From the NCBI GenBank assembly GCA_030052355.1, contig JASIGS010000706.1, positions 1 to 5,842 on the forward strand: 5,842 nt of DNA, given 5' to 3'. A program made the position numbers and the translations under genes. Below the pieces are notes generated by a model. The model searched no databases, was not told the DNA's origin, and saw only the letters and a list, made by a program, of their open reading frames with translations. Of the stretch, positions 1 through 4,821 are shown piece by piece. Position 1 is the stretch's first letter; every line of letters starts with the position of its first letter. The stretch is from Streptosporangiaceae bacterium. GTDB taxonomy: Bacteria; Actinomycetota; Actinomycetes; Streptosporangiales; Streptosporangiaceae.

Positions 1-645
1 GAGCTGCCGCTGCGGCTGCTGCCCGCGCTGAGCGTGGACGCCACCGCCGAGGGCGCTCGCCTCGTTGGTATCGAGGACGCTGTCCAGCTGACGGCGCTGC
101 GCGACCTCGTCGGGGCCGCAGCCGCCGACCAGCGGTCCAGTGCTGAGGTCCAGGCCGAGTTGCGGCGGTGGGTGCAGCCGGCCGGCAGCGTCCAGCGGGA
201 AGGCGTGCCCGCGTCGGCCAGGGTCGGGCCCGGTGATCTCGGTGCCGGCCTCGGTGCCGGCCTCGGTGCCGGGAGCGGTCTCCGAAGCGGTGCCGGCGCG
301 TGGATGCCACCGCGTGATTTCGGGCTGCCGGGCACCGAGGTGCGGGGGGACGTGCCACCGTCGATCACCCTGGTGCTGACCACCGCGACCGACACGCCCG
401 CCGACTGGCTGCGAGCCGGCCAGGCGCTGCAGCGGCTGCTGTTGCACGCCGCCACCCGCTGGGTGTTCGCGAGCTTGCAGTCACAGCCGCTGGAGATACC
501 GCGCTACCGCGCGCAAGTGCGCGAGCAACTGAGGCTGCCGGGTCATCCGCAGATGATCCTGCAGCTGGGTCGCGCCAACGTAGCGGCGGCGACCGCCCGC
601 AGACCGCAAGCTGACCTGATGACTGAGTCACGAACGCCGCTGTGA
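1..645 (+). CDS. Acg-family nitroreductase-like flavoprotein, C-terminal part (5' end cut by window)
   Basis: The reading frame is open from the first base and ends at TGA 643-645, so 214 C-terminal residues are visible. A GTG at 34 is only an internal valine codon: coding similarity continues upstream of it. Family assignment rests on the C-terminal signature: a region after an EGVPASA-like motif (fragment residues ~66-74), then DTPADWLRAGQALQRLLL (131-148), and HPQMILQLG (182-190), followed by an ARRP tail. These are typical of the Acg group (M. tuberculosis Rv2032 and relatives, about 330 residues), which are nitroreductase-fold proteins presumed to bind FMN. The N-terminal third is missing, so FMN-contact residues cannot be judged. 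No specific substrate is known from sequence. A Leu-Gly-Ala-Gly repeat (80-91) makes the central loop unusually glycine-rich. The next gene overlaps its stop, so the two are probably co-translated. In M. tuberculosis acg belongs to the DosR hypoxia regulon; similar regulation here is inference. Confidence 0.85.
   Translation, partial: ELPLRLLPALSVDATAEGARLVGIEDAVQLTALRDLVGAAAADQRSSAEVQAELRRWVQPAGSVQREGVPASARVGPGDLGAGLGAGLGAGSGLRSGAGAWMPPRDFGLPGTEVRGDVPPSITLVLTTATDTPADWLRAGQALQRLLLHAATRWVFASLQSQPLEIPRYRAQVREQLRLPGHPQMILQLGRANVAAATARRPQADLMTESRTPL
238..273 (+). repeat. Three tandem 12-bp repeats inside the nitroreductase gene
   Basis: The unit CTCGGTGCCGGC occurs at 238-249 and 250-261, and again at 262-273 with one change in the last base. 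It is in frame and encodes Leu-Gly-Ala-Gly three times. Further GGTGCCGG-like pieces follow at about 289-297. The repeat lies in the loop between the EGVPASA-like and PPRDF-like motifs. It looks like slippage-driven expansion of a flexible loop, and length variation between strains is expected but unproven. Confidence 0.9.
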
Positions 646-1241
646 ATCGGGGTGCCTGCCCGGTGAGGAAGATTCGGGTCTTCTTGACCCTGAGAGCCTG
701 GCGCAGTCCGCTGCGACGTCGGGTCGACAAGATCGAGGCAGCCGTGCTGATGGGGCTTGCCGTGCTCTTGCTGACCGCCGGGCCGTTGCTGGCAATCTCC
801 GCGGCTCACTTCGCCGACGCCGCGGGCCGCGCAGAGCTTCGCGCCGGGGCCGCGTTGCGGCAAGTGCCCGCCACCTTGCTGGAGAACGCCAGCGGGCAGC
901 TGGTCCCGGACGGTGCCGCGACCTTCGCGCTTGTCTCGGCGAGGTGGGATTCCCCCTCCGGTAGCCCCCGCACCGGCGTTATAGAGGTGCCGGCCGGCAT
1001 GCATGCATCGCAGCGGGTGACAATCTGGGTGACGAAGACAGGGAGGCTGGCCCAGCCGCCGCTGAGCCGCGCGGGCCTGACGGAGCGCGTGGTGCTCACG
1101 GTGCTCGGCACCGTACTCGTGCTCGTCGCTGCGCTGTCGGCAGCCGCCGCGGGGGTGCGGCTGGTCGCCAACAGGAACCGGATGGCGGGCTGGGACCGGG
1201 CTTGGGCGGCGACGAGCCCGCGGTGGTCCCAGTCCTGGTAG
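642..1241 (+). CDS. Rv1733c-family two-helix membrane protein
   Basis: This gene encodes 199 residues from GTG 642, which overlaps the nitroreductase stop in a GTGA arrangement. A second in-frame GTG at 663 is an alternative start; neither has a strong ribosome binding site, and I prefer 642 because the overlap suggests translational coupling. The layout matches the Rv1733c family (about 200 residues): a short basic N-terminus ending in RSPLRRRVDKIEAA (~21-34), a first membrane helix (~32-55), an extracytoplasmic domain of about 90 residues with WVTKTGRLAQPPL (129-141), a second membrane helix (~149-175), and a short cytoplasmic tail rich in Arg and Trp (WDRAWAATSPRW, 184-195). The biochemical role of the family is unknown; Rv1733c is DosR-controlled and known as a latency antigen in M. 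tuberculosis. The two-helix topology with a large outer domain suggests an envelope sensor or structural role, but that is a guess. No catalytic motif or signal peptidase site is evident. Confidence 0.82.
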   Translation: MNRGACPVRKIRVFLTLRAWRSPLRRRVDKIEAAVLMGLAVLLLTAGPLLAISAAHFADAAGRAELRAGAALRQVPATLLENASGQLVPDGAATFALVSARWDSPSGSPRTGVIEVPAGMHASQRVTIWVTKTGRLAQPPLSRAGLTERVVLTVLGTVLVLVAALSAAAAGVRLVANRNRMAGWDRAWAATSPRWSQSW

Positions 1242-1251
1242 CCGACCCAGC

Positions 1252-1257
1252 AGGAGG
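1252..1257 (+). promoter_or_regulatory. Strong ribosome binding site of the alcohol dehydrogenase gene
   Basis: AGGAGG sits four bases before ATG 1262, in the 20-bp gap after the membrane protein's TAG (1239-1241). It fixes the start at 1262 rather than at the in-frame GTG at 1202, which would lie inside the preceding gene and add 20 residues unlike the family's N-terminus. It is the clearest ribosome binding site in the window, suggesting efficient, independent translation of the dehydrogenase. Confidence 0.85.
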
Positions 1258-1261
1258 AACA

Positions 1262-2260
1262 ATGCGGGCATGGGTGGTCGACCACGTCGCGCCCATCGAT
1301 GAGCGGCCGCTGGTCCGTATCGAGCGGGACGAACCGCCGCCGGGTCCCGGCCAGGTGCGGGTGCGCATCAGCTGCTGCGGCGTCTGCCGCACCGACCTGC
1401 ACCTGGCGGAGGGTGACCTGCCGCCGCGGCGGCCACGCGTTACGGTCGGTCACGAGGTGGTCGGCCGGGTTGACGCGCTGGGGGAGGGCGCCAGGCGGTT
1501 CGCTGCCGGCGACAGGGTCGGCGTGCCCTGGCTCGGGCACACCGACGGGACCTGCGCGTTCTGCCGCCGGGGCGCTGAGAACCTGTGCCGGGATCCGCTG
1601 TTCACCGGCTGGGACGTCGACGGCGGGTACGCGGACGCCTGCGTGGCCCACGAGGCATACGTCTACCGGCTGCCCGAAGCACTCGACGACGAGCACGCGG
1701 CGCCGCTGCTGTGCGCGGGCATCATCGGTTACCGCTCGCTGCTGCGGGCCGCCGTCCCGCCGGGCGGCCGGCTCGGCATCTACGGCTTCGGCAGCAGCGC
1801 GCACATCACCGCGCAGATAGCGCTCCGCCAAGGGCTGCGTGTGCACGTGCTGACGAGGGGGGCCGGCAACCGCAAGCTCGCCGCCGAGCTTGGCGCGGAC
1901 TCGGTCGGCGACGCGGCCGACTCTCCGCCTGAGCCGCTCGACGGTGCCATCCTCTTCGCCCCGGCCGGCGACCTCGTACCGGTCGCGCTGCGGGCGCTGG
2001 AGCGAGGCGGCACGCTCGCCATCGCCGGCATCTGGCTGTCCGACATCCCGGCGATCAACTACGAGGACGAGCTGTTCCAGGAACGACAGCTGCGCAGCGT
2101 CACGGCGAACACCCGCCGCGACGGGGAGGAGTTCCTCGCGCTGGCAGCCAGGCTCCGGATCACGCCGACGACGGTGGGCTATCCGATGTCTGCCGCGGAG
2201 GACGCCCTGACAGACCTGGCCCACGGCAAGTTCAGCGGCTCTGCCGTGCTGCACAACTAA
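1262..2260 (+). CDS. Zinc-dependent alcohol dehydrogenase, AdhA type (MDR superfamily)
   Basis: This is a complete medium-chain dehydrogenase/reductase of 332 residues, predicted to interconvert alcohols and aldehydes with a nicotinamide cofactor in the cytoplasm. Its N-terminal GroES-like domain has the catalytic-zinc ligands Cys42 (GVCRTDLH), His64 with Glu65 (TVGHEVVG) and Cys151 (LLCAGIIGY). The structural-zinc loop (95-109) has Cys98, Cys101 and Cys109, but the first of the usual four cysteines is Asp95. The Rossmann domain carries GFGSSAH (175-181) as a GxGxxA-type dinucleotide loop. The second strand ends in Thr198-Arg199 rather than the acidic residue typical of NAD-specific enzymes, which hints at NADPH use. 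Length and motifs, including SDIPAINYEDELFQERQLRSV (260-280) and TANTR (281-285), match the M. tuberculosis AdhA (Rv1862)-like group. It is probably the third gene of an operon with the nitroreductase and the membrane protein, where it could reoxidise reduced cofactor when respiration is limited. The physiological substrate cannot be read from sequence. Confidence 0.95.
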   Translation: MRAWVVDHVAPIDERPLVRIERDEPPPGPGQVRVRISCCGVCRTDLHLAEGDLPPRRPRVTVGHEVVGRVDALGEGARRFAAGDRVGVPWLGHTDGTCAFCRRGAENLCRDPLFTGWDVDGGYADACVAHEAYVYRLPEALDDEHAAPLLCAGIIGYRSLLRAAVPPGGRLGIYGFGSSAHITAQIALRQGLRVHVLTRGAGNRKLAAELGADSVGDAADSPPEPLDGAILFAPAGDLVPVALRALERGGTLAIAGIWLSDIPAINYEDELFQERQLRSVTANTRRDGEEFLALAARLRITPTTVGYPMSAAEDALTDLAHGKFSGSAVLHN

Positions 2261-2265
2261 ACTCA

Positions 2266-2297
2266 GCCGGACGCCGGCAGGCGGCGCCGTGCGCCGC
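2266..2297. terminator. Possible bidirectional terminator between convergent genes
   Basis: The 43-bp gap between the dehydrogenase stop (2258-2260) and the GH65 stop (2304-2306) holds two adjacent perfect hairpins. GCCGG 2266-2270 pairs with CCGGC 2274-2278 around a 3-base loop, and GCGGCGC 2281-2287 pairs with GCGCCGC 2291-2297 around a 3-base loop. There is no T-run on either side, so this is not a classical intrinsic terminator. T-poor hairpins are common between convergent actinobacterial genes. In such GC-rich DNA short inverted repeats also arise by chance, so the call is tentative. Confidence 0.42.
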
Positions 2298-2303
2298 AGC
2301 CAG

Positions 2304-4688
2304 CTAAGGCTGGTCCGTGGCCGCGCGCTCTGATCGCACGGCCGGCTCCCGGCCAGGCGGCTGGCTAACCGGCTCAGGATGCGGGGCAGGCGGCACGTCG
2401 AGCGTCAGCGGGTGGCCAACGGTCAGGGTGAACTCGTGACCGTGATGGCTTATCTGCACCGGCGGACCGGCGGTCAGCGTGTAGGTAGCGGCGGCCGCGG
2501 TGATCTCGGCGTGCAGCGGTTGCCCGCGGATGCTGACGGTGAACGCAACCCGGGTGATCGCCGGCGGCAGCCTCGGGGCGAACGTCAGCTTGCCGTACCG
2601 GCTGCGCAGCCCGCCGAGGCCCGCCACCGTGGCCGTGTAGGCCCCGCCCAGCGCGGCGAGATGCAGTCCGTCGCGTGCGTTCTCCTCGGTGTCGTCGAGG
2701 TCGATGAGAGCCGCTTCGGCGAGATAGTCGTGCGCGAGCTCGAGCTGGCCGACCTCGAGGGCTATGACGGCCTGAGTGGCTGCCGACAACGACGAGTCCC
2801 TGACGGTGAGCCGTTCGTAGTAGGCGAAGTTCCTCGCCTTCTGCTCGGCGGTAAAGGCGCGCGGGCGGACCTGCATGGCGAGCACGAGGTCGGCCTGCTT
2901 GACGACCTGCTTGCGGTAGAGCTCGAAGTAGGGGAAGTGCCGCAGCAGCGGGTACTGGCCTGGTTCAGTCGCTGCGAAGTCCCAGAGCTCGTGGCGGGTG
3001 AAGCCCTCAGCCTGCGGATGAATCCCGAGTTCCTCGTCGTACGGGATCGCCATCGCGTCCGCGGCCTGCCGCCACGCCGCTATCTCTGCGCTGGTCACGG
3101 ACAGGGCGCTCGCCTCTGCGGGGTGGCGCTCCGCCGCGCCAGCCGCGGCCCGCAGATTGTGCTGGGCCATCAGGTTCGTATAGACGTTGTTGTCCATCAG
3201 TGCGCTGTACTCGTCAGGACCGGTGACACCGTCGATTCGGAACTGGTCATTCGAGCTGTTCATGTGGCCGAGCGACAGCCAGAGCCTGGCCGTTTCCACG
3301 AGCAGCTCTAGCCCGGGACTGGCCTCGAAGCCGGCATCCCCGGTGACATCCACGTAGCGGATCACCGCGTCGGCGATATCGGCGTTGACGTGGAACGCGG
3401 CGATCCCGGCGGGCCAGTAGCCTGAGCACTCGGCGCCGTCGATGGTGCGCCACGGGAAGGCCGCACCGCGCAGGCCGAGCTGGCTCGCTTGCGACCTCGC
3501 CATGGGCAGGATGCTGTGCCGCCAGCGGAGCGCATCGGCGACCGCTTCAGGATGGGTCATGGTCAGCATCGGCAGGACGAACATCTCGGTGTCCCAGAAC
3601 GCGTGACCGTCGTACCCGGGACCGGTCAGGCCCTTCGCCGGGATCGCCTGCCCCTCTGCTCTCGCACCCGCCTGGAGCAGGTGGAACATCCCGCACCTGA
3701 TCGCCTGCTGCAGTTCCGGATCGCCGTCCAGTTCGACGTCGGAACGTTGCCAGAAGTCGTCAAGAAACGCCCGCTGCTGGTCAGCGAGCCCAGACCAGCC
3801 TGTACGGGCCGCAGCGGACAGCGCGGCCTCGACCTGATCGTGGAGCGCCGACACCGACCTGACTGACGACCAGCCGTAGCCGACGAGCTTGATGATCGTG
3901 AGCCGCTCGCCTGGGCGCAGCGTGGCGGACACCATCAGCCGTGCCATGTCCGGCGAACTGTCCGTGTGCTGCCCGGTGTCGGGCGGCCCGTCCACGAGGT
4001 GCGCCATGGCGGCCGCGACATGCAGGTTGCTGACCTGAGTTCGGTGGACGAGCAGGGCACTACCGCCCTCGCGAGCCTCGTGTGCCTCACTCTGCAAGAC
4101 CGACTGCAAGACAGTCCCGCTACGGGGATCGCCAGCTGCGGATCCTTTCTCAGGCAGCTGCTCGTTCGCGACCAGTTCGGACTGCACGACGAACTCGGCC
4201 GGCGCGTCGAGCGGCTCCACCTCGTAGCGAATCGCCGCCACCGCCCGGTGTGTCAGCGAGACCAGCCTGGTGGACCGGACCCGCACGGTCCGGCCCGCGG
4301 GCGATTCCCACTCTGCGACACGCGACAGGGTGCCGGCCTTGAAGTCGAGCACCCGCTCGTGCGAATGGAGCTTGCCGTAACGCGCATCGAACGGTTCGTC
4401 GTCGACCAGCAGCCTGATGACCTTCCCGTTCGTGACGTTGATGACGGTCTGGCCGTACTCGGGCAAGCCGTAGCCGAACTCCGGGTACGGGATCTGAAAG
4501 CGCTCGTAGCACCCGTTGAGGTAGCTCCCAGGCAGACCGTGCGGCTCGCCTTCGTCCAGGTTGCCCCGCCAGCCCACGTGGCCATTCGACAGGGCGAACA
4601 GCGACTCGGTCTGCGCGAGCAGGTCGAGGTTAAGGCTGGTCTCGCGCAGTGACCACGGCTCTACCGGGAAGGCGGGATGACGGATCAT
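2304..4688 (-). CDS. GH65 disaccharide phosphorylase (maltose/trehalose/kojibiose phosphorylase family)
   Basis: This is a complete 794-residue protein starting at ATG 4688-4686; a GGAG (4702-4705 on the + strand) lies 13 bases upstream, rather far. GH65 enzymes cleave alpha-linked glucose disaccharides with inorganic phosphate, giving beta-glucose 1-phosphate and glucose with inversion. The order is an N-terminal beta-sandwich (~1-270; note LFALSNGHVGWRGN at 30-43), a linker, an (alpha/alpha)6 barrel (~325-695) and a small C-terminal beta domain (~696-770) with a Pro-rich tail. Family landmarks are FWDTEMF (364-370), the general acid Glu493 in GPDEY (490-494), and the phosphate-site KQAD (597-600). 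The segment GAECSGYWPAGIAAFHVNADIAD (418-440) resembles trehalose-type members more than maltose phosphorylase, so trehalose or a related disaccharide is my best guess. M. tuberculosis Rv3401 is a similar size. No beta-phosphoglucomutase gene, its common partner, is present in the window. No signal peptide is seen; it should be cytoplasmic. Confidence 0.95.
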   Translation of the reverse strand: MIRHPAFPVEPWSLRETSLNLDLLAQTESLFALSNGHVGWRGNLDEGEPHGLPGSYLNGCYERFQIPYPEFGYGLPEYGQTVINVTNGKVIRLLVDDEPFDARYGKLHSHERVLDFKAGTLSRVAEWESPAGRTVRVRSTRLVSLTHRAVAAIRYEVEPLDAPAEFVVQSELVANEQLPEKGSAAGDPRSGTVLQSVLQSEAHEAREGGSALLVHRTQVSNLHVAAAMAHLVDGPPDTGQHTDSSPDMARLMVSATLRPGERLTIIKLVGYGWSSVRSVSALHDQVEAALSAAARTGWSGLADQQRAFLDDFWQRSDVELDGDPELQQAIRCGMFHLLQAGARAEGQAIPAKGLTGPGYDGHAFWDTEMFVLPMLTMTHPEAVADALRWRHSILPMARSQASQLGLRGAAFPWRTIDGAECSGYWPAGIAAFHVNADIADAVIRYVDVTGDAGFEASPGLELLVETARLWLSLGHMNSSNDQFRIDGVTGPDEYSALMDNNVYTNLMAQHNLRAAAGAAERHPAEASALSVTSAEIAAWRQAADAMAIPYDEELGIHPQAEGFTRHELWDFAATEPGQYPLLRHFPYFELYRKQVVKQADLVLAMQVRPRAFTAEQKARNFAYYERLTVRDSSLSAATQAVIALEVGQLELAHDYLAEAALIDLDDTEENARDGLHLAALGGAYTATVAGLGGLRSRYGKLTFAPRLPPAITRVAFTVSIRGQPLHAEITAAAATYTLTAGPPVQISHHGHEFTLTVGHPLTLDVPPAPHPEPVSQPPGREPAVRSERAATDQP
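4092..4115 (-). repeat. Short 12-bp tandem duplication inside the GH65 gene
   Basis: CTGCAAGAC occurs at 4092-4100 and again at 4104-4112 on the + strand, a 12-bp period. It corresponds to the Val-Leu-Gln-Ser doublet in the GH65 protein (about residues 193-200), within a hydrophilic surface-loop stretch (~178-210) of the N-terminal beta-sandwich domain. The duplication is in frame and does not disrupt the protein. Confidence 0.7.
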
Positions 4689-4733
4689 GGCGTACCGCCA
4701 GCTCCAGCGGAGTTATGCCCCGGCACGCTGCCC

Positions 4734-4739
4734 ACTCTA
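4734..4739 (-). promoter_or_regulatory. Candidate -10 element of the GH65 promoter
   Basis: Read on the - strand, this is TAGAGT, a full match to the TAGRRT form common for actinomycete housekeeping promoters. A start site about 7 bases downstream would leave a leader of about 38 bases before the GH65 ATG. There is no recognisable TTGACA-like -35 box 16-19 bases upstream. Instead, that position holds one of the 15-bp TGGCCA repeats, which would suit activator- or repressor-controlled initiation. The hexamer also falls within the degenerate first repeat copy. Confidence 0.35.
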
Positions 4740-4779
4740 GTGGCCAGTACCGTGGTGGCCAGCACCGTGGTGGCCACCA
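4735..4779. repeat. Three 15-bp direct repeats with TGGCCA cores, likely operator array
   Basis: The unit CCGTGGTGGCCAGCA at 4750-4764 recurs at 4765-4779 with one difference and, less exactly (four differences), at 4735-4749. Each copy contains the palindromic core TGGCCA (4741-4746, 4756-4761, 4771-4776). The array lies in the 133-bp gap between the PGK stop (4822-4824) and the GH65 start (4688), directly upstream of the candidate GH65 promoter. Repeated symmetric cores at this spot look like binding sites for a transcription factor. Alternatively they may be a simple tandem duplication without function. No regulator gene is present in the window to name the protein involved. Confidence 0.75.
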
Positions 4780-4780
4780 C
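4767..4780. promoter_or_regulatory. Perfect 14-bp palindrome in the PGK-GH65 gap
   Basis: GTGGTGGCCACCAC is an exact inverted repeat with no spacer, centred on the TGGCCA core of the third 15-bp repeat. It differs from the neighbouring copies by the single base that completes the symmetry, so this copy may be the high-affinity site of an operator set. In RNA a hairpin would need to open some central pairs to form a loop, so a DNA-level site for a dimeric protein is the more natural reading. A role as a transcription stop after PGK is possible but lacks a T-run. Confidence 0.5.
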
Positions 4781-4821
4781 CGCTGCCGTCGTGCCGCCTC
4801 GCGCAGGCTGCGGTCAGCACA

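Noticed and set aside
1202..1261. A GTG start at 1202 for the alcohol dehydrogenase, 20 residues earlier
   Set aside because: It lies inside the membrane protein gene, and ATG 1262 has a strong AGGAGG four bases upstream and gives the family's standard MRAWVV-type N-terminus.
806..2254. A 482-codon open frame on the - strand opposite the membrane protein and dehydrogenase genes
   Set aside because: It is antisense to two well-recognised genes and its protein is Arg/Ala/Gly-rich with no family motif. Long antisense frames are normal in such GC-rich coding DNA.
2379..3311. A 310-codon open frame on the + strand opposite the GH65 gene, with other long ones at 3966-4652
   Set aside because: These are antisense shadows of the GH65 gene, whose full-length protein carries all family motifs. 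No plausible ribosome binding site or domain is seen in the shadow frames.
4796..4808. GCCT/AGGC hairpin just downstream of the PGK stop as its terminator
   Set aside because: The stem is only four pairs, with poor extension and no T-run, so it is not better than chance in this base composition.
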